Assembly (NCBI GenBank): GCA_002403155.1
Contig: DHHF01000008.1
Location: 62,001-126,000, forward strand
Direction: 5' to 3'
DNA length: 64,000 bases
DNA from: Sulfurovum sp. UBA4779
GTDB lineage: Bacteria > Campylobacterota > Campylobacteria > Campylobacterales > Sulfurovaceae
Shown here: piece by piece, positions 16,918 to 25,392 of the stretch
Numbering within the stretch: the stretch's first letter is position 1
Layout: each line of letters opens with the position of its first letter
Made by a program: the position numbers and the translations under genes
Notes under the pieces: generated by a model
Told to the model about the DNA's origin: nothing
Seen by the model: only the letters and a program-made list of their open reading frames with translations
Database searches by the model: none

Positions 16918-19035
16918 CTAACTGATTAATAAGGCGATACGATACGCAATAAAGCTCAATATCCACGCCGTTGAAGTGGTCATCACAAACAGATAAACCA
17001 AATATTTCCATCCGCCTGCTTCTTTTGCAAAAACCATAGACGCAGCCAGACACGGCAGATAGATCATTACAAACACGATAAATGCAATGGCGGAAGCAAA
17101 TGGAATGTTGGCTCTGATTTGTGCCACAAGGCCTTCGTTTTCTTCGTCCGTATCGCTGCCAAGTGCATAGAGTACGCCGAGCGTAGACACTACCACCTCT
17201 TTTGCGGCAAGTCCTGCTTCAAGTGCAACGGACATACGCCAGTCAAACCCCAGCGGAGCAAAAAAAGGCGCTGTTGCATGGCCGATTTGTCCCAGGTAGC
17301 TCTCTTCAAGCAGTTTGCTTGTAAGTTCGTTGCTCAGCTGTGTCTTGGCTGCTTCGTTTGCCGCCAGTTCTATCTTGGCGGCATAGGCCTCTTCAAGAGC
17401 CTCATTTTTGGGATAATTGCTTGCAAACCAGATCAGCATGGAAGCTGCCAAAATAAAAGTCCCCGCTTTTTTGAGATAGCTTTTGGCCTGTCCGTATACC
17501 GTATGCCAAATAAGTTTTAAAGAGGGCAGGCGGTATTTTGGCATTTCCATCACAAAGGGTTCATCCTCTCCTTTAAAGACAAAAAGTTTTAATGCTTTTG
17601 CAGCAAATAGTCCTAAAATTGCACCGGAAATATAGATGATAAACAGGATGCTTCCTGCTTCTTGTTCTGCAAAAAAAGCCCCCGCAAAAAGCACATAGAT
17701 AGGCAATCTTGCCCCGCAGCTCATAAATCCGATAATAAAAAGCGTAATCAGCCTGTCTTTTTCATTTTTGAGTGTTCTTGCTGCCATATAAGCCGGGACA
17801 GAGCATCCAAAGCCTGTTACCAAAGGGATGAAACTTTTTCCGTGGAGCCCGAATTTATGGAAAAATCCGTCAAGCAAAAAAGCAACCCGGCTCATATATC
17901 CGGTTGTCTCAAGCAGGGCAATGCCGATAAAAAGGATAACGATGTTGGGCAAAAACATCACAACCGCGCCCACTCCGGAGATCATCCCATCGGCGATCAA
18001 AGATCCAAGCGCACCATCTCCGACTATTGTCTTGGTTTGTTCTCCCAGCCATATAAAGGCCGCATCGATATAGTCCATCGGAATTGACCCCAGCTCAAAA
18101 GTAAGCTGAAAAAGCCCCCACATAAAAAATAAAAAAATAGGGATGCCTAAAAATTTATTGATAAGCAGATTGTCTATCTTTTGCGTTAAATTTTTGGCTT
18201 TCATTGATTTGACAGACATTACCTCCATTTTTGCGCCTTTGGCAAATGCAAAATGTTCGTCTGCAAAAATCTGTTTAAGATCCTTCGTCTCATTGTGCAA
18301 ATAGATGTGGTTTAATCCTTCCCTCAGAATCGGAAGAAGTTCGATCCAGATAGGCTCATCATGCATTTTTTTGTAAACTTCTTCATCCTCTTGCAAAAGC
18401 TTTACGGCAAGCAGTCTTAGCGGTATAGGGCTTTTGTATTTTTTTTCATCAAGAAAAGAGGTAATGTGTGAAATCTCTTCTTCAATGGGGTCGCTGTAGA
18501 TTATTTTTGCCGATGAGCCTTTTGTTTCATAGGTTTTGACAATAGCGGCTTTGAGTGCCTCGATGCCTTCTTTGGTTGTTGCGCTTGTTTTGATACAAGG
18601 AACCCCGAGAATCTTTGAAAGCTGTTTTTCGTCTATCTCGATTCCTTCTTTTTTGGCTTCATCGATCATATTGAGCGCTACGATGACTTTTTTCCCTGTT
18701 TCGAGAAGCTGTGTCGTAAAAAGAAGATTTCTTTGCAGATTGGTTGCATCTACGACATTGACGATAATGTCATATTCGTCGTTAAGCAAAAAGCTTTTTG
18801 TGACTTTCTCTTCGATCGTATAGTCGCTCAAAGAGTAGGCTCCCGGAAGATCGATGATTTTGACATCATATTCTGTGCATTTGATTTCATCGCACAGACG
18901 AAAAGAGATTTCTATTTTATCGACGGTAACGCCGGGGAAATTGCCTACTTTTAATTTTGCATTGGAGATGGCATTGATCAGAGAGCTTTTCCCGACATTG
19001 GGCTGTCCTGCGAGTGCCACTATAATTGGTTTCAT
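16918..19035 (-). CDS. feoB: Ferrous iron transporter B
   Basis: Inner-membrane Fe(II) transporter with an N-terminal G domain. G1 is 'AGQPNVGKSSLINA' (9-22), G3 'DLPGAYSL', G4 'ALNMIDEA', G5 near 'IKTSATTKEG'; a helical spacer and two Gate-like membrane halves follow ('GFGCSVPAYMAARTL' carries the conserved Cys). 705 residues is standard. RBS AAAGAGGAAG. A Fur-box-like sequence lies about 100 bases upstream, and feoA plus a porin follow closely. Confidence 0.96.
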   Translation of the reverse strand: MKPIIVALAGQPNVGKSSLINAISNAKLKVGNFPGVTVDKIEISFRLCDEIKCTEYDVKIIDLPGAYSLSDYTIEEKVTKSFLLNDEYDIIVNVVDATNLQRNLLFTTQLLETGKKVIVALNMIDEAKKEGIEIDEKQLSKILGVPCIKTSATTKEGIEALKAAIVKTYETKGSSAKIIYSDPIEEEISHITSFLDEKKYKSPIPLRLLAVKLLQEDEEVYKKMHDEPIWIELLPILREGLNHIYLHNETKDLKQIFADEHFAFAKGAKMEVMSVKSMKAKNLTQKIDNLLINKFLGIPIFLFFMWGLFQLTFELGSIPMDYIDAAFIWLGEQTKTIVGDGALGSLIADGMISGVGAVVMFLPNIVILFIGIALLETTGYMSRVAFLLDGFFHKFGLHGKSFIPLVTGFGCSVPAYMAARTLKNEKDRLITLFIIGFMSCGARLPIYVLFAGAFFAEQEAGSILFIIYISGAILGLFAAKALKLFVFKGEDEPFVMEMPKYRLPSLKLIWHTVYGQAKSYLKKAGTFILAASMLIWFASNYPKNEALEEAYAAKIELAANEAAKTQLSNELTSKLLEESYLGQIGHATAPFFAPLGFDWRMSVALEAGLAAKEVVVSTLGVLYALGSDTDEENEGLVAQIRANIPFASAIAFIVFVMIYLPCLAASMVFAKEAGGWKYLVYLFVMTTSTAWILSFIAYRIALLIS

Positions 19036-19130
19036 ATAAAACTTCCTCTTTTTTTAAAATCAGCATAAAATGTGTATCCATTTCAAATGGAAACACAATA
19101 ATACATTTTTGATTCTTAAATAAAGTTAAA

Positions 19131-19149
19131 TTGATATTCATTATCATAA
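19131..19149. promoter_or_regulatory. Fur box upstream of feoB
   Basis: TTGATATTCATTATCATAA closely resembles the 19-base Fur box GATAATGATAATCATTATC and reads TTATGATAATGAATATCAA toward feoB. TATTAT about 30 bases farther toward feoB could be the -10, so a bound repressor would cover the promoter's upstream part. This implies repression of feoB-feoA-porin in iron-replete cells. Confidence 0.7.
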
Positions 19150-19173
19150 ATAAAATTTAAAGCAAAACAGGCA

Positions 19174-19191
19174 CTCTCCGCAAAAGGAGAG
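19174..19191 (-). terminator. Weak hairpin after the upstream porin gene
   Basis: CTCTCC and GGAGAG pair over a 6-base loop about 35 bases past the porin stop; on the minus strand a mixed CTGTTTTGCTTT follows. It could separate the porin from the Fur-controlled feoB transcript, but the stem is short. Confidence 0.4.
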
Positions 19192-19223
19192 CACAGTATC
19201 AAAAATAAAAAGAGAGTATCACT

Positions 19224-20339
19224 TTAGAATTTGTAGTTGGCGTAGAATTCCAGTTGGTTTGTATCGTTATCGCCGGTTGCTGCACTTTGGGTATTTGAGT
19301 AAACCAATCCCAGATCAATGTCTTTTGCAAGTTCATATCCCAAGATCGCATCCGCTTCGTATCTGTCGTTATCGTATTGCGCATAGGATACTTCAGCCGA
19401 AAGTGCATCAAACGTTTTTGAAGCCGCTACTTTAAAGGCATGAATATCGCCTTGCATCCATTGGTCTGCTACAGAACTGTTCCATGCGTTGGTATATAGG
19501 TTGTTCCATCCGATATATCCTGTCATGTTGTCTGCAAGATGGTTATAGGACGCACTAAGATCAAAACTCAGATAGGATGTTGACACTTTTGCGCCCAGCG
19601 CAGTCGCATCATCGCCCATATCAAAATCAGTATTTGCAAATTGGGCTTCAAGTTTTGCTCTGCCAAAGTCATATCCGACATCAGCATAAACTTGGGTATA
19701 GCCGGCCGCATCAATGTTGTAGTACCAAATGCTGCCGCTCATCGTTTTGTCATCATAGGCTGCACCGAAGGCATAGTTGTCTCCCGGCAGGTCATCATCA
19801 AATTCGCCGCTGTTGTTGGCTCTTTGTTTTGTGACATAGGATCCGGTAAATGTCAAATTTTCAATCGAACTGTTTGACAGGGTATAGGCTTCAAACGAAC
19901 CCGGAGCCAACAGCCAATCAAATCCTTGCAGCATTGGCGTATCAAGCAGTTGTCTACCCGCGACTACGGTGGTGTTTGCAAAGGTTGCGGTAAGGTTTGC
20001 CGTGTTGAAGTAAGCGCCTTTTTTGTCCCCTTCAAAATATCCGTAGGTTTCTTCATTGAGTGTATTGAGATAGCCTATTGCAGAAAAGTTTGCACTGAGC
20101 CAATCTGTAAATTTATGGGATACCTCCAACGTTGCACCCAAAGCAAGCTGGTGATGTTCGCCGAATAAATCATTGGTTGAGTCATCGGTAATATAATAGC
20201 CTGTTAGTTTGCCATTGACGGTTGTTGCATCAGCGAAGGGGACGGATGTGGATACCGGCTGTGCCAAAGCCACATCTCCGCCCGCTGTAGCAATGCTCAT
20301 TGCCGCAGCCGTCATTATGCTTAGTTTTATAAATTGCAT
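19224..20339 (-). CDS. OprD-like outer-membrane porin
   Basis: A 371-residue outer-membrane channel: signal peptide (about 1-26, ending ALAQ), then beta-strands with 'VVAGRQLLDTPMLQGFDWLL', the same GRQ-(E/L)-(I/L)-DTP segment as the porin at 15521, and a final ..LEFYANYKF ending in Phe. Acidic loops suggest cation passage. It is upstream of the Fur box on the same strand but separated by a possible terminator, so it need not share feoB regulation. Its RBS GGAGCAAA can pair with an upstream TTTGCTCC in the leader. Substrate unknown. Confidence 0.85.
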   Translation of the reverse strand: MQFIKLSIMTAAAMSIATAGGDVALAQPVSTSVPFADATTVNGKLTGYYITDDSTNDLFGEHHQLALGATLEVSHKFTDWLSANFSAIGYLNTLNEETYGYFEGDKKGAYFNTANLTATFANTTVVAGRQLLDTPMLQGFDWLLAPGSFEAYTLSNSSIENLTFTGSYVTKQRANNSGEFDDDLPGDNYAFGAAYDDKTMSGSIWYYNIDAAGYTQVYADVGYDFGRAKLEAQFANTDFDMGDDATALGAKVSTSYLSFDLSASYNHLADNMTGYIGWNNLYTNAWNSSVADQWMQGDIHAFKVAASKTFDALSAEVSYAQYDNDRYEADAILGYELAKDIDLGLVYSNTQSAATGDNDTNQLEFYANYKF

Positions 20340-20340
20340 C

Positions 20341-20392
20341 TTTGCTCCTTGTTTTAATAAGATAAAACAATTATTTCACAAATAGGAGCAAA
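20341..20392 (-). promoter_or_regulatory. Leader hairpin that can cover the porin ribosome-binding site
   Basis: In the minus-strand leader, TTTGCTCC (from 20392) is a perfect complement of the RBS GGAGCAAA (20348-20341), which ends one base before the ATG. Between them GTTTTA/TAAAAC (20351-20368) forms a second perfect 6-base pairing. The folded leader would hide the RBS, which could make translation respond to temperature or a small RNA. Confidence 0.45.
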
Positions 20393-20442
20393 AGTTAATC
20401 AAAAAATGATTAAAAAATAGGCAATTGTTGTTTTGGAAAGTT

Positions 20443-21003
20443 TTAATGTATGGAATTATGTTTTAAAAAGCCTTTGACATACTCAAAACCGGAATAAAGG
20501 GTAAGGAGAACCGCAATCCACAATAACAGTTCGCCGCCGGGCCACTGCATGATCAAAAAGCCGATCGCAATCATTTGTGCAACGGTTTTTACTTTTCCCA
20601 TCCATGACGCAGCGATATCCAGCCCTTCGCTTGCGGCAGAAACTCTCAGGCCGGTAATAAAAAGTTCACGCGTAATGATAAGATATATGGCCCATTCCGA
20701 TGCGCGGTCGAGCATCATGAGCCCTAAAAAACCGGCAAGTGTAAGCATCTTGTCTGCAAGGGGGTCGAGGATTTTCCCCAATGTTGTTACTTGATTGAAG
20801 GTTCTGGCAACATATCCGTCAAAAAAGTCCGTTGCGCTGGCAATGACAAAAAGAAAAGCGGCCATATAGTCAAGCCAGCTGAAATGAATATGCGTCAAAA
20901 GGGCGCTATCGCGGCCGACCAGCAAAAAAAACATCAAAGGAGCCAGCAAAAGACGGATAAATGCTAAAATATTCGGGATATTAAAAGCTTTTGAGGCCGG
21001 CAC
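20443..21003 (-). CDS. pgsA: CDP-diacylglycerol-glycerol-3-phosphate 3-phosphatidyltransferase
   Basis: Makes phosphatidylglycerol phosphate, first step to phosphatidylglycerol and cardiolipin. The CDP-alcohol phosphotransferase signature DGx2ARx8Gx3Dx3D is present as 'DGYVARTFNQVTTLGKILD' followed by PLAD. 186 residues with about six membrane helices, as usual. In Campylobacter it precedes rseP, so its downstream neighbour has changed here. Confidence 0.94.
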   Translation of the reverse strand: MPASKAFNIPNILAFIRLLLAPLMFFLLVGRDSALLTHIHFSWLDYMAAFLFVIASATDFFDGYVARTFNQVTTLGKILDPLADKMLTLAGFLGLMMLDRASEWAIYLIITRELFITGLRVSAASEGLDIAASWMGKVKTVAQMIAIGFLIMQWPGGELLLWIAVLLTLYSGFEYVKGFLKHNSIH

Positions 21004-21083
21004 GTCTTATCCTTTAAAAAAATAATAAAAAAGTTAAAAATAAAAAGATTGCACTCTTTATCTAAAGGCAGTCGGTTTTTTTT

Positions 21084-21860
21084 CTATCGGAAAGTGGTTC
21101 CGCCGTCCACCACGATGGTTTGTCCGGTAATCCAGCTTGCTTCTTCTGTACAGAGAAAATAAACGGCTCCTGCAATATCTTTTGGGGTTCCCATCCGATT
21201 GACCGCAGAACGCTTGATGGTTTCGGCTTTTACTTCTTCGTAGTTGGTGAATGCTTTGAGTGCGTCCGTATCGATAGGGCCTCCGGAAACCGCATTGACA
21301 CGAATATTCATTTCACCAAGTTCCACAGCAGCATATCGGCTCATTGCTTCAACGGCTGCTTTGTTGGTCCCGTGTCCGGCATAATTTTCGATATAGATAA
21401 GATTTCCCGTACTGGACATTGTGACTACCGCACCCCCGCCCACTTTTTCCATACGTTTTGCAGCTTCTTGCGTGCCTACCACAAATGCGTTGACGGTTGC
21501 AGTATAGATATTGTTAAGGCCTTTTGGCTTAAGACGCATGAATTTTCCATATCCTCCCACTACCGGACGGCCATAGATCATCGCATTGCTTACAAAAAAA
21601 TCTACTCTGTCAAAATCTTGATCAATCGCTTCAAAGAGGGGTTTGAATTGATCAGGTTCTAAAATATTAAGCGGATAGGCTTTGGCTTTAATCTTATAGG
21701 TTTCTTCCCATTTTTGGGCAAGTTCGTTTGCCAGTTGTTCGTTGCTGTTGTAGGTAAATGCGATATTGACCCCATTTTGGGCAAATTTTTCTGCAATTGC
21801 TTCACCGATCCCTTTAGTCGCACCTGTGATGACAAGGGTTTTTCCTTTCATTTGTGACAT
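21084..21860 (-). CDS. FabL/7-alpha-HSDH-like enoyl-ACP reductase (SDR)
   Basis: A 258-residue NAD(P)H-dependent short-chain dehydrogenase. 'TGATKGIG' (12-19) binds the cofactor. The catalytic pair is Y160 and K167, a Y(x)6K spacing as in FabI/FabL enoyl-ACP reductases instead of the Yx3K of ordinary SDRs; 'NYAGHGTNKAAVEAM' resembles Bacillus FabL. 'GGPIDTDALKAF' and 'WITGQTIVVDGG' complete the fold. It probably reduces enoyl-ACP in fatty-acid synthesis. The ATG at 21860 overlaps the dapA stop (TAATG) and follows AGGAGTCAGCT; a longer frame inside dapA was rejected. Equivalent in position to Cj0807. Confidence 0.87.
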   Translation of the reverse strand: MSQMKGKTLVITGATKGIGEAIAEKFAQNGVNIAFTYNSNEQLANELAQKWEETYKIKAKAYPLNILEPDQFKPLFEAIDQDFDRVDFFVSNAMIYGRPVVGGYGKFMRLKPKGLNNIYTATVNAFVVGTQEAAKRMEKVGGGAVVTMSSTGNLIYIENYAGHGTNKAAVEAMSRYAAVELGEMNIRVNAVSGGPIDTDALKAFTNYEEVKAETIKRSAVNRMGTPKDIAGAVYFLCTEEASWITGQTIVVDGGTTFR

Positions 21861-22756
21861 TAGCTGACTCCTGCAATTTGGTAATGTTTCATTATGTTTT
21901 CTATCTTTTTCATATTTTCGATACTCGGTGCTACGAGCGGAAGGCGGTATTCTAAAGTATCGATGAGGCCCGCGATATACATGGCTGCTTTGATGGGGAT
22001 GGGGTTGCTTTCGCAAAAGAGCATCTTGTTGATTTCAAAAAGGGCATCATTGATCGCTTTGGAGGTTTTAAAGTCACCCTCAAGGGCACTATGCACGAGT
22101 TTGCTTTTGATATCCGGCAGCAAATTGGAGGTAACAGAAGTGACCCCTTTGCCTCCGCTGGCCAAAATAGGAAAATCGATCGCATCATCTCCGCTAAATA
22201 CGTAAAGATTGGGTATTTTTGATAATAATTCGACCGTTCTTTCAATCGATCCCGTTGCTTCTTTGATGCCCATAATGTTCGGAACATCATCAAAAAGCCG
22301 CTTAACCGTTTCTGGCAGAATGTCCACGCCGGTTCTTCCCGGAACGTTGTATAGCATAAAAGGAACGCTTACGGATGATGCAATGGCTTTATAGTGCTGG
22401 TAAAGCCCCTCCTGGGAAGGTTTGTTATAATAGGGGCTGACAGAAAAAATGGCATCTGCGCCGCATGCTTCGGCATGTTTTGCAATTTCGATCGCTTCAT
22501 GTGTTGCATTGCTTCCTGCTCCGGCGAGTACTTTCGTGTTTGTGCCCTTGCATACTTCAACGGCAATTTCTATACATCTTCTGTCTTCTTCATAGCTAAG
22601 CGTTGCGCTCTCACCCGTGGTTCCTACGGGGCAGACGGCATCGATGCCGTTGTCTATTTGTCTTTGTATCAGTTTGGCAAAAGTTGCTTCGTCCAGTTTT
22701 CCTTTTTTAAAAGGAGTGATCAGTGCTGTGGTTGCACCCGTAATATAGTCACTCAT
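21860..22756 (-). CDS. dapA: 4-hydroxy-tetrahydrodipicolinate synthase
   Basis: Condenses pyruvate with aspartate semialdehyde on the way to diaminopimelate and lysine. Schiff-base Lys K165 in 'MGIKEATGS', Tyr Y136 in 'MLYNVPGRTG' and the 'GTTGES' loop (46-51) are in place. 298 residues, a TIM barrel. It overlaps the M16 peptidase by eight bases and the FabL-like gene by one. Confidence 0.97.
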   Translation of the reverse strand: MSDYITGATTALITPFKKGKLDEATFAKLIQRQIDNGIDAVCPVGTTGESATLSYEEDRRCIEIAVEVCKGTNTKVLAGAGSNATHEAIEIAKHAEACGADAIFSVSPYYNKPSQEGLYQHYKAIASSVSVPFMLYNVPGRTGVDILPETVKRLFDDVPNIMGIKEATGSIERTVELLSKIPNLYVFSGDDAIDFPILASGGKGVTSVTSNLLPDIKSKLVHSALEGDFKTSKAINDALFEINKMLFCESNPIPIKAAMYIAGLIDTLEYRLPLVAPSIENMKKIENIMKHYQIAGVS

Positions 22757-24137
22757 CGATTTGTCCTGTAGATGTTTCTTGTTTTTTGAGTATCACAACG
22801 GTTGAACGTGAATGGTCAAAATATTTCTTAGCCACACGGCTAATATCTTCAAGTGTAATTTTATCCAAATTCTCTTCATATTTAAGCAAAGGCTCTATAT
22901 TTCCTTTGACATAATAGTCTCCATACATTTCTGCGACGGAACTGGAACTTTCAAGGGAATAGATAAATTCCGCTTTTGTGTTGATTTTTACTTTATCCAG
23001 TTCAGCTTGGGTAACGTCTTTGTTTTTAAGCTTTTCAAGCTCTGAGAGTATCTCTTTTTCTACGGCTTCAGGGGTTGCATCTTGGGCGCATAGAGCCATA
23101 ATAAGAAAAACACCGGGGTCTTTTAGTTCCATATTGTAGCCGTAGATTTGGTTGACAAGCTTTTTTTCCTGTATGAGTTTTTTTTCGAAGCGGCTGCTTT
23201 TCCCCGCACTTAAAATGTGGCTTATCGCAGAGAGTACAATCTGGTCATCATGCTCAAAATTAGGAATAGGATAGGCAATCGCCAGTGTGTCTACTTGATT
23301 GTTTTCTTTGTGCAAGACGGCTCTTTTGGCCCCGTCTATTTTGGGTTCAACTGCCGTCACCTGAAGTATGGGATGATTGTTTTTGATGGGGCCGAAATAT
23401 TTTTTCGCTTCAGCAAACACTTTTTGAGCGTCTATATCCCCCGCTACTACCAAGATGGCATTGTTTGGCTGATAGTAGGACTGGTAGAAGGCGCGAATAT
23501 CCTCTATGTTCCAGCTTAGAATATCCTCCATAAATCCTATGGGAAGCCAGTGGTAAGGATGATAGGTAAAATGTGTATTGAAAAGGCGAAAATAGAGATA
23601 GCCCATCGGATTGTTATCGGTCCGCAAGCGGCGTTCTTCTGCAACCACGTCCCTTTCTTTTTGAAATTCATCATCTTTTAAAAGAAGGTTGTGCATCAAC
23701 TCGCTAAAAAGCTCAAAGGTCATGTGTAGGTTTTTGCTGGCTGTTTTGATGAAATAGTGTGTTTTGTCAAAACCCGTAGCCGCATTGTCTACACCGCCGT
23801 GCCCTTTGACGATCATGTCAAAATCACCCGCCTTGAGTTTTTCTGTGGATTTAAAGCTTAAGTGTTCTAGCATATGGGCTATCCCGCTTTTTCCCAATAT
23901 TTCGTTTCTGCTTCCTACCTTGTAATAAATATCCGTCGTGATGACGCCGGAGTTATTATGGATGGGAACGACAACAACCTGCAGGCCGTTCTGGAGTGTT
24001 TGGGTAAAATGTTTTGGTAGCGAATTTGCCATGAGTATTCCTGAAAAAACCGGCATCAGCAGTGCCGGTGAAATTTTAAATTTTAAATGACCAATCAAAA
24101 AAGACAGTATAGAATTTGTCAGATTTAAGCTTTGCAT
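22749..24137 (-). CDS. M16 family zinc peptidase
   Basis: A 462-residue inverzincin. The zinc motif HxxEH is H88/E91/H92 in 'GIAHMLEHLSFKST' and the distal Glu lies in the 'VVAEERRLRTD' stretch. Two M16 halves are visible. The N terminus is hydrophobic ('LLMPVFSGILMANSL'), so the protein is probably exported or membrane-tethered; AAAGGCAG precedes the chosen ATG, but a start at the internal Met before 'PVFSG' is possible. Substrate unknown. Same place as Cj0805. Confidence 0.9.
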   Translation of the reverse strand: MQSLNLTNSILSFLIGHLKFKISPALLMPVFSGILMANSLPKHFTQTLQNGLQVVVVPIHNNSGVITTDIYYKVGSRNEILGKSGIAHMLEHLSFKSTEKLKAGDFDMIVKGHGGVDNAATGFDKTHYFIKTASKNLHMTFELFSELMHNLLLKDDEFQKERDVVAEERRLRTDNNPMGYLYFRLFNTHFTYHPYHWLPIGFMEDILSWNIEDIRAFYQSYYQPNNAILVVAGDIDAQKVFAEAKKYFGPIKNNHPILQVTAVEPKIDGAKRAVLHKENNQVDTLAIAYPIPNFEHDDQIVLSAISHILSAGKSSRFEKKLIQEKKLVNQIYGYNMELKDPGVFLIMALCAQDATPEAVEKEILSELEKLKNKDVTQAELDKVKINTKAEFIYSLESSSSVAEMYGDYYVKGNIEPLLKYEENLDKITLEDISRVAKKYFDHSRSTVVILKKQETSTGQIDE

Positions 24138-24167
24138 CGTTTTGCTGCCTTTAATGTTAGATACGGT

Positions 24168-25232
24168 TTATTTGTAGTCTGCACCGATGGCTTCACAGAT
24201 ATGGCTGTATCCGTCTTTTTGCAAAAGTGTCACGAGCCCTTCGTTAATCTCTTTGATGAGAGCGGGCCCTTTGTAAATCAGCATACTGTAAACCTGGATC
24301 AAAGAGGCTCCTGCTTTGATCCGTCTATAAGCCTCTTGCGCCGAATCAATGCCTCCTACGGAGATCAGCACGGTTTTGCCGTAAAATTCTTTGCCCAGGG
24401 CTTTGAAAAGCTCATAGCTTTTTTCTTTAAGCAGTGCGCCGCTGATGCCTCCAAACTGTTTGGCGTCAGGGCTTAGAGAGTAATCTGTCGTTGTATTGGT
24501 TGCAACAATGCCCGCTGCTCCCGCTTCTATGGCACATTTGCATAGTGCAATCGCATCCTGCGGCTCCATATCAGGGGCAATTTTCAGCAACACGGGTTTG
24601 GAAGTAATTTTTTTGGCCATCTCAAAGACGGCTTTGATAAAGTTTTCGTTTTGTAAATCCCTAAGTCCGGGGGTATTGGGCGAAGAGATATTGATGACGA
24701 TATAGTCGCCCCATTCTTTGAAAGCCAAAAAGAGTGTTTCATAGTCTCTCAGTGCTTCATTTTCGGGAGTGATTTTATTTTTGCCTATATTGATGCCGAT
24801 GGGATAGTCCAAAAAATAAAGCTTTTTAAGCTGTTGAAGCATATAGTAGCTTCCTTTATTGTTAAAGCCCATGGCATTTTGCAATGAATTTTCTTCAACC
24901 AGCCTAAAGAGCCTTGGTTTTGGATTTCCGCTTTGAGGCCTTGGCGTTACGGTCCCCACCTCCGTAAAACCAAATCCCAAAATAGGTGTTGCCGTGATAT
25001 ATTGGGCATCCTTGTCAAAGCCTGCGCCCAAACCTACCGGATTTTGAAAAGTTTTTCCAAAGATTTTTTGTTGAAGCATGGGGTGAGAAACAAAATATCT
25101 ATTTTTGAAAAAACGCAACAGCAAAGGGCAATGGGTAACGCTTCTTAGTCCGATCCCCGCAATCGTATGCGCTGCTTCAGGATCTAATTTAAAGAGGATT
25201 TTTTTAAGGTTTTGATAAGAAAAAAGTGACAT
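24168..25232 (-). CDS. pyrD: Dihydroorotate dehydrogenase (quinone), class 2
   Basis: Oxidises dihydroorotate to orotate in pyrimidine synthesis and passes electrons to the quinone pool at the inner membrane. The N-terminal helical extension (about 1-40) marks class 2; 'NPVGLGAGFDKDAQ' binds FMN; the catalytic Ser is in 'NISSPNTPGLRDLQ'; 'GGIDSAQEAYRRIKAGA' is the phosphate loop. 354 residues. GGAGAATGGC precedes the ATG. 160 bases upstream contain no gene and should hold its promoter. Confidence 0.96.
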   Translation of the reverse strand: MSLFSYQNLKKILFKLDPEAAHTIAGIGLRSVTHCPLLLRFFKNRYFVSHPMLQQKIFGKTFQNPVGLGAGFDKDAQYITATPILGFGFTEVGTVTPRPQSGNPKPRLFRLVEENSLQNAMGFNNKGSYYMLQQLKKLYFLDYPIGINIGKNKITPENEALRDYETLFLAFKEWGDYIVINISSPNTPGLRDLQNENFIKAVFEMAKKITSKPVLLKIAPDMEPQDAIALCKCAIEAGAAGIVATNTTTDYSLSPDAKQFGGISGALLKEKSYELFKALGKEFYGKTVLISVGGIDSAQEAYRRIKAGASLIQVYSMLIYKGPALIKEINEGLVTLLQKDGYSHICEAIGADYK

Positions 25233-25392
25233 GCCATTCTCCGGTTTTTAAATATAAAGTGCTTTAAAACAAGCAAGCCGTACATATTGGCTGCTTTGTG
25301 CATTCATTTGGTATGCAAAAAGATGATTTTATTTGCTAAATGTACTAAAATATCAGTATAGCAAATTATCAATAAAAGTAATGCTTCCGTGT

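Noticed and set aside
16910..17053. 48-codon upstream extension of feoA
   Set aside because: Lies wholly inside feoB in another frame; the ATG at 16909 has a proper RBS and gives the normal FeoA length.
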